NCBI GenBank assembly: GCA_020747015.1
Contig: JAGTJM010000014.1
Coordinates: forward strand, 310,001 to 374,000
DNA length: 64,000 nt
Source: Pyrenochaeta sp. MPI-SDFR-AT-0127
Lineage: Eukaryota > Ascomycota > Dothideomycetes > Pleosporales > Cucurbitariaceae
Reading direction: 5' to 3'
Part shown: positions 13,477 to 24,660 of the stretch, piece after piece
Numbering within the stretch: position 1 is the stretch's first letter
Layout of the letters: each line of letters opens with the position of its first letter
Position numbers and translations under genes: made by a program
The notes under the pieces: generated by a model
Seen by the model: only the letters and a program-made list of their open reading frames with translations
Database searches by the model: none
What the model was told of the DNA's origin: nothing

Positions 13477-13620
13477 GATCTTTGTTTGTAGGTATACGTA
13501 GAGATGTACTAGTACAAATGAACATTCACATTAAGCGAACGCCTTTCAAGTAAAGCGTCTTGTGCGAGGAATTATGGCGTATCACTTAGCAAGGTGGTAG
13601 CAAAGTGCAACATTTCACTC

Positions 13621-14700
13621 TCATTGTTTTCTTAATTTACTGAGTGCCGCCATGACGCCTTCACTCAAATCTTCCTCTACCGGCTTCTTTTTCGGCGTTT
13701 TAGATGCAATGAGCTCTGTCTCACGCACTGCCGCTTCCTCATTGTCAGTCGGCTGGAAGTGGTTGATATCTTCAGCCGGGCGACGGTCAGATCGCTTGTC
13801 TGCATCTGACTCAGCAGCCACTGCTGGCCGTTTCTCTGTCATCTCTACAGCAACCGGTGTTGCGTGGTCCACTCGACGATGTGCAAGTTCCTCAACATCC
13901 ATCTCACCCATTGCTTGAACTTCGCCTTCTGCTAGGGATACATCCCTTGACATGGTCGCTTGAGTATCATCGCGACTTATACCTCTCCTCGCGGCCTTTT
14001 GGACCCGAAATGGTTCTCTGACCGCGTTGCACCAACGCTGAACCTTCTTATCACCCCACCCAGCTATCAGTCCAACCTCCTCGGGCGTTGCGTTGACCGC
14101 AGTGCGAATGCTCCCAAAGTTGGAGACCAGACCCACGGCATCAGTTTTATTGATACTCCTGGGGACTGTGATGAAGTCGACCATCTTTTCAGCATAGGAC
14201 GACTTCTGCTGAGCGCGAATGCTTGTTGGGGCCGCATTCTCGAAGGATTTGAAGAGTTCTAGGTATCGACCAGCTTCCTGAGCAGACCAGCATAGCATCA
14301 CGGTGACATTGTTGACCAGTGATGTTTTGGATAGCTCTCGCAGAGGGTCCTCGTGGTTCTCAATGTCGACCATGGTGAGAAGAATGCGCAGGCTGTACTG
14401 CCCTTTGAGGTCTCTGATTCGATTAAAAATATACTCGGGGTGAAGGCGGTGATATTTCAAGGATAGAAACAATGCGCATGTAGTCGCGCCGACAACGTAG
14501 TCTGCAGGAATATCTGAATATTCCCAAGCTACCGACTTGACGCTGTTTAATATAGGGTTCCCCTTCTGGCGCGGCGAGACCAAGATGGAGCTGGGACCAG
14601 AGCGCGATGGCAAAGCTTGTGGTTTTGGTTGCTGCACTTTTGGCGCATTGGTTGGAGCATTAGAAGCAGCACTGCCGGTGCGAGCACCGTGGTCATCCAT
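13621..14700 (-). CDS. rad10: DNA repair nuclease subunit RAD10/ERCC1 (Swi10)
   Basis: Uninterrupted 359-residue frame. Residues about 38-160 are the ERCC1 central domain, beginning SILVSPRQKGNPILNSVKSV and including ADYVVGATTCALFLSLKYHR, HPEYIFNRI and YSLRILLTMVDIENHEDPLREL. Residues about 169-232 form the tandem helix-hairpin-helix domain that pairs with XPF/RAD1 (VDFITVPRSINKTDAVGLV..., TPEEVGLIAGWGDKKVQRWC). The C-terminal third is polar and probably disordered, ending in LSEGVMAALSKLRKQ. With RAD1/XPF this subunit forms the structure-specific 5' flap nuclease of nucleotide excision repair and single-strand annealing. The ATG at 14700 gives a typical MDD... start. The gene diverges from MED19 across 451 bp. 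Confidence 0.93.
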   Translation of the reverse strand: MDDHGARTGSAASNAPTNAPKVQQPKPQALPSRSGPSSILVSPRQKGNPILNSVKSVAWEYSDIPADYVVGATTCALFLSLKYHRLHPEYIFNRIRDLKGQYSLRILLTMVDIENHEDPLRELSKTSLVNNVTVMLCWSAQEAGRYLELFKSFENAAPTSIRAQQKSSYAEKMVDFITVPRSINKTDAVGLVSNFGSIRTAVNATPEEVGLIAGWGDKKVQRWCNAVREPFRVQKAARRGISRDDTQATMSRDVSLAEGEVQAMGEMDVEELAHRRVDHATPVAVEMTEKRPAVAAESDADKRSDRRPAEDINHFQPTDNEEAAVRETELIASKTPKKKPVEEDLSEGVMAALSKLRKQ

Positions 14701-15151
14701 ACTGGTCGAGGCCGGGCGGTGGAGGCATCGAGCTGCGTGGGGGTGGGTTCGTAGTGCTCGTCGTGGACGGTAAATTCGCCGAGCGCGTCGTTGGCAGTAG
14801 GTTTAGCTCGAGGTTTTAGATCGCCCCCGTTGGTGTCACGTGCGCGACAACGCTCAGCACCCCAAACCCGCTGGTCAACCCATCGTCTTCCCATCTCCAG
14901 CCGACCACGACCGCCCCGCGCTCGCCAGCACGCCCACACCCAGCACACGTTCCCGAACCGAAAGCCACGCACGAGTACAAGCGCTCATTCCGAATGCGCA
15001 CTATCGAGTAGAGCGCTCACCTTTTCGCCGCGGTCGATCCGCGCAGAGACGTCAGTCGCTCCACCGCCCGGCTCTCTCACCACCTTTTGCACGCCTGCTG
15101 CACGCCTACAAGCCTCAACACCTCACCCAAGTCTTGTGCTAGGCATTCCAC
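14701..15151. promoter_or_regulatory. Divergent RAD10/MED19 promoter region
   Basis: A 451 bp gap between two divergent starts. It is C-rich on the plus strand near MED19 (long runs of cacc and cgcc), as in fungal leader regions. Open frames crossing it have no family sequence. Confidence 0.45.
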
Positions 15152-16348
15152 ATGTCGGATCCCATTTCTAAACGTCAAAGATTGGACTCGATAGGACGAT
15201 ATTCGCCTGCCTCACCCTCGTTCGAAGTCGCTGCTGCCAAGAGCGGACAGACGACAAAGACCCCCATTCACCCTCGCACTCCGACCTCCCCCCCTTATCC
15301 CTCGATGACTTCGCAATCCAATGGAGGATTTGCCCAGGCGTCGAGCGCTACGTCCTTGGACAAATCTCAACAGTCTTCAGCCGCCATGTCTCAGTCTCTC
15401 TCTCAGTCGGCGGCATCGGCATCCATATCGCACCCATTCTCTACACCTGCGAGCACCACAGGAGCCATTTCAGGTACAAATATCGACAGCGACGGCGATG
15501 CGATGATGGAGGAGGGTACGGAGGATGACGCAGTACGGTTAGGCGGCCACAGACATTCCAACCACAACCGGCAAGACCAATCACTATATACCAAAGATGG
15601 ACGACTGAAAGCTTCATTGGGCATTTGCGGTAGTCAATTATTCAGGGTCGCTAAGGAGAAGCACAAGATATCAGAACCACACGCCTCGCAAAATCTTTTC
15701 AACCTCTACAGCCTTGAATCGCTCGCCAGCTCGGTCGCTAGAAACGACCCAGTGACAGGAGAGAAGATCAACAAGCTCCGAAAATCCTATGAGGGGCACA
15801 TCAAACAATTACAAATTGCGGGCAAGCCAAAAGCAACCAAAATGGACAGGGTGTTCCTCGATCCACTCTTCGTTCCCGAAGACGATTGGCACGTTCTCAG
15901 AGTACAAGGAAAAGAGATACCGAGAGCAATGGATACAGACCAGACGACGCTGACTCCAGAGTTTGGCAAGCTTCTCGAGGGCGCATTTGCAGGCATGGCC
16001 CCTGGGCCGCTTCCTAACTCAGAGGCGGCTAAATTCCGAGCGTATATTGGCACCGACGATGCAGTGAAACCGAAGCCACAAGATGGACCAGTGCACCGCG
16101 CAACACCTCTACCTTCATCAGCACCTACGCCGAGTAATGTGACTTCACACAGAGGACCGACAAGACCAGAAAGAGCAGGATCGAAACGGCACTACACCGA
16201 TGCCACATTCCCAGGTTACGGCGAAGGCTACGACGAGTACGCAGACTCGACAGGTGGAGAGGACAATGCCCAAGGGAACCTGAAGAGGCGGAAACTCCAG
16301 TTTGAACGAACATCTCACTCCGTGGAGGTAGGCGGCGCACGACGATAG
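15152..16348 (+). CDS. med19: Mediator complex subunit 19 (fungal Rox3 type)
   Basis: Uninterrupted 398-residue frame. It opens MSDPISKRQRLDSIGRYSPA, a typical fungal Med19 start. Residues 25-110 are S/T/P/Q-rich, then an acidic patch (MMEEGTEDDAVRLGG) precedes the conserved Rox3/Med19 core: SLYTKDGRLKASLGICG, ...SQNLFNLYSLESLASSVAR, NDPVTGEKINKLRKSYEGHI. The conserved segment KATKMDRVFLDPLFVPEDDW follows. The C-terminus carries a basic KRRKLQFERTS stretch that could act as a nuclear signal. Med19 sits in the Mediator middle/head interface and links activators to RNA polymerase II. No intron is needed to keep the conserved blocks in frame. Confidence 0.9.
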   Translation: MSDPISKRQRLDSIGRYSPASPSFEVAAAKSGQTTKTPIHPRTPTSPPYPSMTSQSNGGFAQASSATSLDKSQQSSAAMSQSLSQSAASASISHPFSTPASTTGAISGTNIDSDGDAMMEEGTEDDAVRLGGHRHSNHNRQDQSLYTKDGRLKASLGICGSQLFRVAKEKHKISEPHASQNLFNLYSLESLASSVARNDPVTGEKINKLRKSYEGHIKQLQIAGKPKATKMDRVFLDPLFVPEDDWHVLRVQGKEIPRAMDTDQTTLTPEFGKLLEGAFAGMAPGPLPNSEAAKFRAYIGTDDAVKPKPQDGPVHRATPLPSSAPTPSNVTSHRGPTRPERAGSKRHYTDATFPGYGEGYDEYADSTGGEDNAQGNLKRRKLQFERTSHSVEVGGARR

Positions 16349-17076
16349 GATTATTATGTTTCTTGCGACTTCGAGTTTTTTAGAGCATTGGGTTTGGGTC
16401 CCTTCACAGCAGGCGTTATCAGAAAATGGATTACGAAGGCAAGCAATGATGGTGCTGGGCAAACGGGAAGGTCTCCACGCCACACCACTTTATTTGCATA
16501 ATGCGCAGCGAGCAGGCGAGGATGACGATCTATTTCTACTATACATATATGGGGAGCTCGGCGCAGGAGGAAAGCTACCTGAGAGCTTGTTTTTGGTTTT
16601 TCCCTCTTCCGTACTCGTACTTTGAGATTGGCTGTGCATATTGGGCTGAAGAACCCTCATGATACCCTTAGGATTCAGTATGTGAACCTAATATGAATAA
16701 AATCGAATCAAAGTGATTTTTATCTGCTTGTTTGTGCTTGTTAAATACTGGAACCTGTTAGAGGGAAATGTAGATCTCATGCGCACTTGGCCTGAGGTCT
16801 TCGTGTGAAAACTGTGTATCTTGATTTGACATGTAACCAAGAGCAATTCTACACACAGCTTGCAATAGGTTCCACGGGCCCGTGAGCGTAGATCCATGCG
16901 CCCAGACCGACCCTGCTCTGACCTTATAGGCACATCTCCCCAAGAGTTCATTCGTGCACTGCAGCCTAGGAGCTCCACTTCCCCACACTCTACACTCAGC
17001 CCTAAACAGCTACCCCATTTATTCCCAACAACATAGTCCATCACCAAAGATAGAACGCTTCTTAGCTCGTTCCGAG
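16349..17076. other. Intergenic region MED19 to F-box gene
   Basis: About 730 bp between tandem plus-strand genes. The first part is AT-richer and probably 3' UTR. Just upstream of 17077 the sequence is pyrimidine-rich with CAAC motifs, like a leader. No gene is seen. Confidence 0.4.
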
Positions 17077-18496
17077 ATGTCTCGCTTCGAGTTGCTGCCT
17101 GCTGAACTTCAGATCGAGATATTCACTTACCTTCAAAGTTCCGACATCAAGGCTGCACGGGCTGTAAGCCGGAAGTTGCGAGATAATGCAACACCAGGAC
17201 TGTTTCGAAGCATTATCGCGTGTGCGAGATATCCTGCCATGGGCGCGTTTCAGAAGATCTCGCTTCACTCGGTCTACACAAACTACATCAAGGAAATCAT
17301 CTTCGATGCATCGATCTACGAAGCGAGCCTTGCGCAACAGGAGCGAACTTACGAGCATATACAGGACAAGTTTGAGGAGCTTCGATTTGGCTCTTACTGG
17401 GCAAAGCGGAGTAGGTATGTGTCGTTACAAGCAATGGCCGTTGGTCGAAGCTTATGTTTCACAGGTGGAAGCGATACCAGGCCCTGTATCAGGAACAGGA
17501 AGACATGAAAGTCAGCGGAGTCCTTTTACAAACCATCTCACGTGCTTTGGAGTGGATGCCAAATATCACTTCAATTGTCTACTCGCCTCACCCACACCTC
17601 ATCCCTGTCGAAGCCAAGGACATGCGTGACCTAATCCCGAGAAGTGCATCCAGTTCATCTCTGTTTCCTTCTTCCCATATTACGAATGGCTATGCGTCCT
17701 CCGACCATGCATTTCGTCATCTCATTGCCGCCATCTATCGCTCGAAATATGCTGGTATCAGCGAGCTTAGAGTAGAAGCCTATCAGAAAGGACAGCCAGG
17801 AACCGAATTCTCGCTGTGCATGTTCGACTTTCCTGTGGCGGACGATTTTCTGGCCGGGAAATACCTTTTTCAACCGTTGACCAGTTTACAGTTGAATATG
17901 GTTCTCAGCATTTCAGGTTCTTGTAGTGCCAAACAGCAGCTCGCTGACCTAGCTAAGCTTCTAGCGGCTGCCAAAGGCCTTAGGCATCTTGCATTCCACA
18001 TCACTCACTGGAAATGCTCCCCAAGTCTCATGTATGGTAATATATTCGCTGACGGAAGGCCGATATTTCCCCATCTTGGTCTTCGTACGACATGGCCGAA
18101 ACTGCAATCCTTGAGTCTAGAAGGGATATATGCAGACGAAAAGGACCTCAAGGGTCTGTTAGAGCGACACAGAGATACTCTCAGAACTCTCATTATCAGG
18201 AAATGTACTCTGTGCGCCGGTAATTGGGCAGAGGTCGTGGACGAAGTCATCTTCCATTCTCTCATTGTCTCAGTATTCATTCTTGATTGCGTCAACGAGC
18301 TAGACTTGCATGGAGCTGATTGGATGACTTTTGATACCGAAGAGAAAACAAGCTGGAGATATGAAGGTCACCTTGTCGACTCACAAGATGGTGAACGCAA
18401 TTTTGTACGTATCATGTTGAAAAACACTAGCCTTACTGACGGATTCAGATCGAACCCAATCCTGACAAGAAATCTGTATACGAATTGCGACGCTAG
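17077..18496 (+). CDS. F-box protein
   Basis: Exons 17077-17414, 17465-18404 and 18449-18496 give 441 residues. The start is the ATG opening MSRFELLPAELQIEIFTYLQ; the longer upstream frame is leader sequence. Residues 3-40 form an F-box (LLPAELQIEIFTYL..SDIKAARAVSRKLRD), the SKP1-binding motif of SCF ubiquitin ligases. The remainder looks like an irregular leucine-rich region (ITSIVYSPH, LTSLQLNMVLS, LQSLSLEGIY, LRTLIIRKCTL), probably the substrate-recognition part; the substrate cannot be inferred. Intron 1 (50 nt, gtatgt...cacag) joins AKRSR to WKRYQALYQ. Intron 2 (44 nt, gtacgt donor, CTGAC branch, ttcag) gives the tail IEPNPDKKSVYELRR; without it the frame runs to 18536 with a less natural tail. 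Confidence 0.78.
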
Positions 18497-20211
18497 CAAG
18501 GCTTCACGAAGAGATCGAACCGCTGGAATATTCTAATGTTTACTGAACTTACCGTCTTGTCATTGTGTGGTTAACATTAGGCTGCTCTGGTGTTGCCAGC
18601 GCTGTGGCCCAAAATTTTCATGTTGGAACGGGACCAATCAGTTACTCTGTCAGAGAAGAAACATGTCTATGCACCGTAACATACTCACTGTTGGTTACTA
18701 CCTTGTTCCAAAAGATAACTCTCTTTGTCCATTTGCAGTTGTCAGTGCGGTGCCAAACTGGCGGTAAGTGCAAGGCTCAATAAATGTCGAATATTCTGAC
18801 AGGCTGCATGGAAGGTTATCGCCGTGCATGAGAAAGTCAGCACTTGCACAATCGGTCGTCAACGTGCCAAAGATACGTGTACTAGCAGGCCTGCAAGACG
18901 GCCGCTTACGCACCCCGCACATCAATGAGCCACACGAGAATTTAGCTGCATTTCCACCTCGCAGGCACGGAAACTGCCACCGCTTCTTTCACTCCCGCCT
19001 ACTAGTGTTCAGCTTGCTTATGGTTATGCTGGCACTCCGATACATGCCTTTGTCGCCTTGGTCTCTGTTGCTGGGATTCTGTCTTGGGCGGGATCTGTGT
19101 TATTTGCAGTGATCCAATCCCAGAGGCGTACATACTGTGTAACAACAGAGGAGGTCATGTCCTTATTGGCAGCGCTAGGGTGTGATGTAGGCTCAGGCGA
19201 GGCATCGCAAGCAATTTCCAGGTCTCACCCAACCGCCATAAGAAACCACTCTCGCTAGCCTAAACAGAACGAGTGCCGACCAGCGGTTCTGGAAGCACAA
19301 GAGAACACATGCTTGCGGCGTAGGGCTGCTGTGGCTAAAGAGAAACGGCAGGAGCAACCTTGTTGGGGCACACCACAATACCGGGATATCTCAGGACTCT
19401 CTTTTCACACCTCGCATACCCCAATGCCCTTTACCCGCCAACAATTTCGAGTGCTGCACCAGAGAACGATAGTATTCGTCCTCCTATCGCCACGTCACCA
19501 TCTGGTGAAGATTGGATTATCCGTTGCAACATGATCGTTGCGCTCACGCCCTTTCTTGGCTCTTGGCCTCCCGCAGTTACGCGGCCAGGCTTTCTGGCTG
19601 GGTCGCCCTCACAATATCCGCCTTGTGACTAGTTTGATATCCAAAAGAAATAGTTCTTTTCTTAGAGAACCGCCAAACAAGTCCGTCGGGCATCTATATT
19701 CGTCCTGCGGGAAGGCTGCAAGCAAGTCACGAGTGAAGCATTCACTGAGCCCGCATAGGGATACACTGACCCTTTTCGAGCTGGGAAACGCACGCATCTG
19801 CCTTTTGCAAAGGGCATGACGGGCCTGGGGCGGAGGGGCGGTGGGGGGCACGGATACCCGAGCCCGAGGGGCAAACAGAGAAATGAACGTTAGGAAAGGA
19901 CTGCGAGCACGCATCTCTCGAGCCTAGGGCCCTTTTATTAGTGTCCCTCAGTCCACACGTCTCAGTGCGATTTGATCCCTTCAGCTTCAGTACCTCGACT
20001 CACTTATATACTGCAACACCTGTGTTTAGCTCAGTCTTTCTTCTGGGCCCCTCGTCTGATTGAAGACACAAGAGACAAAACTGCAATTCATATATTTCTA
20101 GCCCATCATCATATCCGACTTGCACATTTTGTGCAATTCATTCTTCTCTAGGCTCCCTTATTGTGCAATTTTTTACCTTCTCTTGCATCTGTACACACCC
20201 TGAGCACAAAA
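18497..20211. other. 1.7 kb intergenic region at left edge of the sparse island
   Basis: No supported gene. Several short overlapping frames have no resemblance to proteins. The last 220 bp look like promoter and leader of the next gene. Confidence 0.45.
20004..20211 (+). promoter_or_regulatory. Probable promoter and leader of the 184-residue gene
   Basis: A TTATATA element at 20004-20010 is followed by a pyrimidine-rich stretch with two copies of TGTGCAATT (20130-20138 and 20162-20170). The start codon follows at 20212 in a favourable context (ACAAAA before ATG). This fits a TATA-containing fungal promoter with a leader of roughly 150 nt, which is inference. Confidence 0.45.
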
Positions 20212-20818
20212 ATGTCGCGCCACCAGCATCCATCTCAGCCCAGTCAGAACGGCTCGGGCCGTAACAGTAACGATCAAAATCGCGTCAGCTCTCGTACATC
20301 CTCACAACAGATTAACGGAACAGTAGGTCGGTTACTATTGTCTACATACGTGGTTCACTGACTAGCATCTACAGTCTGGCCACAATGGAACAACGTCGTG
20401 GACCGCACAATCATCTCGCCCACAGAATCCTGAAGGTTATCACGCTACGATCACAGACGGTTCTTTTTCAGACTGCAACAGTGGTTCGTATGGCGGCATC
20501 GCAAGTTATCAGTACCAGCAACAACCCCAGCAGCACACCGAATCGCATCGCCCACAGATGACGCGTAAGTCACAAATCGATCGGATTGTATATGACCCGA
20601 CCTTGGATCGCCCAGCTCAAGTTGGAGGGACCCATCCGAACTTGCATGGCAGTCACTCACTTACGGCCGCCCAACTCGAACAACACAATCAGCGTGCAAA
20701 TGTGGACAACACCATGACAGGCACACCGCAAGGAACCTTCTATGCTGTGCCTTACGATGCTGAGAGACGTGATGGAAGAGAATATGATTATAATGTGGAA
20801 GTATGGACGAACGCGTAA
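20212..20818 (+). CDS. Small polar protein of unknown function
   Basis: Exons 20212-20322 and 20375-20818 give 184 residues. The intron is 52 nt (gtaggt donor, ctacag acceptor, CTGAC-like branch) and joins QQINGT to SGHNGTTSW. I do not recognise the family. The N-terminal 110 residues are very rich in S, Q, N, H and G and look disordered. The C-terminal part is more ordered-looking (TYYAVPYD-like segment TFYAVPYDAERRDGREYDYN, then VEVWTNA). There is no signal peptide or membrane segment. A second potential intron at 20569-20619 (gtaagt...gcccag, 51 nt) is in phase and has no stop, so a 167-residue form lacking RKSQIDRIVYDP is equally readable. The well-formed promoter, start context and intron are the reasons to believe it is a gene. 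Confidence 0.6.
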
Positions 20819-23800
20819 GGGGCCGAAAGTCTCATGTTGAAGCTTCAATAGAGTTTGGTATGTTTTGTTTATCAACGGCATGCGACTCATTTTTATATCT
20901 CGAAGCATTGCATAGATTTGGGGCGCAAAGGAGAGGGCTGTGTTTCGAGCTCTAGGCATCAGCAATCATTTCCGTATTTCTTTTCGACCGGCTGGCCTGG
21001 CGCTTGGTAGTCTATTGTCACGGCCCCTAGTGTAAGCCTAGGCTTGAAGTCTGGCTTCCGCCGTGCGGTGGAGCTCAGGGAATATTTTTTCAGTGTCTAA
21101 TGTGTATGTACATGACAACAAGAAAACCACGGTCATAATGATTTTAGAGTGTCACTTTCAGGTGCCCAAGTTGCAAAGAGAGTGGGAAAAAAAATTGCTT
21201 TAGATTCCTGACTATGCGTCCATTCCCGTTGCTTGATGTTCCTGTCCATAGAGCCTCATCATGATGTTCCTTTGCCTGCATTGTCAGCAGCGCTGCATTA
21301 CTTCTGCGCAAGCGCGCAAAACTGCGAGCACCCCGTGCCATCCGCCCAGCAGCATACTTGGCGCAGGAGCAAAGTGGGAGGCTCACCGGAAAATTAACGC
21401 CAGCAGTTTGGGCGGCCGCTCCAGCAGGGGACGCTTATCTTTGAGGCCTCACTGCCACAACCGGAGGCATACTGTGAGCACATGATGAATGACGAGGCTA
21501 ATTCAGGGTGTCTGCGTGACTTCTCGTCTAAATTTGGGTAAAAGACCGGGAACATATTGCCCCGTCTTTGCATAGAGGACCTTTGCGGGCAAAGCAAAGT
21601 TTGCCCTTCTCCGTGAATACGTCCTGTATGCGATGGCGACGGGCAGCTAGCAGCATGCATCCCACTAGGTAACAGTGCCTTGCGACATCGATTCTGTGCA
21701 GGAATATCGATCAGAGCCTCCGTGGGACGCCAGGGGCACAAAGGTAATCTTAGCAGCATCCTGCCTATTAGGGCGCATGTGCGGCTCTCAGTGTGCATCC
21801 GCGCCTTGGTAGACATGCCGGTTGTGGTTAAGTAGAAGATATTGATTCCGGTGTATGTCTCACTGTGAATGAGAGGCTGTCGTAAGCTTTGCCCCTCTAT
21901 GCATGGCTTCAGCCTCGAGGGCTGCGTCCAAACTAACCCAGGTCCTTGTCAAGGTAGAGGTCCTCCATGGTGAAAAGGCGAGTAGTGATTGATGGGGTAT
22001 CTTGCATGATGGGAAATTGAGTTTGAAGGCGTCCCGAGGGCGATTACGGTCTTCGAGACCAATTGACCAGTCGTTGGCTGGAAGATTATTTTGTTTGTGA
22101 GACAAACCTTGATATGGGGCTCTCAGGCAACCGGCCAGCAATGCATGACGGTGCGCCAATCGGCGTAAGCGTGAAGGAGAGGGAATATGCGGGGAAGGGG
22201 GGGGCACAAGGCTCATCAGCCCCTTCATGCCAGCGAGAGCAACGTGCCCAAGAGCTGGAATGCGTCTGGATGGTTGGAGCCTCAAAGGGCACGATGATGC
22301 AGTGTGCCCCAGAGTATCCGATCAACCGGGGAGCTGGAAGGGCAAAGAGCCTTCGCAGAAAGGGCACAAAAGGGTCACGTGGGTTTCGGCTCTGCTGTGT
22401 CATTGGCTGAGTTTAGTGACGAACAGACTGAAGGGCCCAGAACACGGCGAGCTGGCGCTGGGTTGCCCTACTCGGCTCGATTGCGGACCAAATGCACGCC
22501 GCAAGAACCCATGGGCTATGTGGGCATTGTAACTTGCAATTGTGCATCCCGAGCAGGGCTGGCGAAACTGGCGAAACTGATGGACATCAGGGTTGCAGGA
22601 GGCTCCAGGCAGGGTAAAGCCGGGGTGATGCTCGGATCGGCATGTCGAACCGATTCCCCGGCTACCGACAGCTTATTCGCGCGGCGTAATTGCGGCCTTA
22701 GCCTTAAGTTGACTTCACCACTGCATCAACCGCTGCGAAACCACTCAACTCTTCCTCCGATTTGGCAGTCTTTGCGAGATTTCCGTGTCCTTCTGGACCG
22801 GAGGACTTGGGGGACTCTGCAGAATAGTGTTAGCTGTACAGCGCGGCTGAAGCAGGCAAATGGGGAGTCGACGGTGCTCGCCGGTGAGGCCGCTCTCACT
22901 CTGAACCTTGCCTGATTGCGTCACTCACCAAGGCAAGCCCACACTTCACCTGCAGCCATGCAGTACTAGTGGCACTTGCAACTACTACAGTGCGCCCTGG
23001 TAGGGTGCAGCGGCACATCTACAATCTCGGTTCCAGCCATTGGGGAAGTATGGGGCTTTGAGGCCATCGCATTCATGTCTTGGAGCTGCCGGCTGGCCTG
23101 AAAATGGCGCAATGACTAAATGGTCAAGCGGTGCCCATATCATAGTAAGCTGTTCCCAGGTTGTACTAGCAGAATGTTCGTACTACCGTAAGCGCGGAGG
23201 AACTCTACACATCTAACAGGTGTCTAATGTGTCCGAGTGACGGCGCCTCGGTAATGGGGGAGCCAATGTTGGATTTGAAGGTCTCGCTCCATCTTTGGTC
23301 TTCATAGCTTCATTTATTGTTTGAAGCTTAGGTGTTGACGATACCGCTCAATGCCAGGAGTACGGGGTATCCCATCGTTCCATGCTCGCCTAAGGCTGTA
23401 AAAACGAGGTGACCACTCCTTGGGAGGTGTTGACCGGATCTTATTCGCGTGGCTGTGAAGGTCTCAGCCTATGTAGCCTAACCGCATACAATTCAGAGTA
23501 GTGATCTTTCGGCCCCAAAATCCTTTAACACAAGCGATTTGATCAGCGAAATTTGCAAACATATGAGCAGCTGAAAGCCCGGCGTTTGCGCACTGCCCCC
23601 GCATGAATGAACTAGATCTTGGAGTATAACTTAAGTGATGCCTCCATAAGTATTCTGCGAGATCTGCCAGGTCGAAATGCTGAGCAGTTATTCAAATTGG
23701 TCTGTGGAACTAGCGAGGAACCTGCCGCTCCCCACGGGGCTCGAAACAACTGGCCAATCCCACTCTCACCACCCGAAGACGGCACGCAAGCAAATACGGT

Positions 23801-24660
23801 TTCCTCCTGGACGCTGAGAAAGACTGAAGCAACATCATCCGCAACATCCGACTTGCTCACTTCGAGACTGCAGACCTTTCGCGATGGCCGGCGTCGTTTA
23901 AGCTGGTCCTGCTCGCTTCATTTCCAGGAAGACCAGGATGCTATCATCACCAATATCCTAATCCGGACACCTATTGATGAGGGCGTGGGCTTCATACATC
24001 GTGGAACAACTCGATGGCGACGCCGGTGAGTGATCGCTGCTCATGTCGCCAAACGCGGTTAGACTCTACGTGTCTGGGCGCCGCTTGCACTTTGGACGAC
24101 TGAACACTCGTCGGCTCACATGTCCTCCTGGCTGCGTTGTCGCCGGGCCCGGCCCTAACCTCAGGCAGCAAGATCACACAACTTCTTTGCACTGCATCGA
24201 TACCTTCGCCCGAAGGGTATCAGTGCCCGTGTATGGATCAAGTTCAGTGCCAAGGACGGACCACAGTGCATAATTGCACACATGTCAAGGTTGGTAGATA
24301 ATGGACGCGACGCGACGCGACGCCATGTGCGCCTTCGCCCTTTTGCCTTCTTTTGGGGACTCACCCAACCGGGCATGTCGAGGGCAAGATGTCATGGATG
24401 GGATGCTGCTATATGCCTCTCGTGGGATCAGGTCCCCCAATTTAGCTTTCGAGAGTGCGTCGTACAGCAGGGTTAGACTCGTTGCCAATTGATTTTGGTG
24501 TATAATCCTGCGGGACATCAGCATATTCCTCCAGGAAGATTGCGTTTACCTTCTGCCATGACGCCTGGCTCTGTTGTTGATGATTAGGGTTAATAAGTGT
24601 CCTTCACTGCTGCTGCAAGCCGGCGCAAAGTATTTGGACTGGATCTCCCGCAGTGGCAAG
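20819..24660. other. 3.8 kb without a supported gene, upstream of zinc-finger gene A
   Basis: Frames up to 203 codons occur (22304-22915) but have shadow-like composition and no motif. A telobox-like TTAGGGTTA lies at 24584-24592, 69 bp before the next start. A GACGC triple repeat is near 24308. No transposon ends or transposase fragments are seen. Confidence 0.45.

Noticed and set aside
22304..22915. 203-codon open frame on the plus strand
   Set aside because: No motif, no family sequence, no splice partners, and overlapping frames of similar length on both strands; fits chance in 64 kb.
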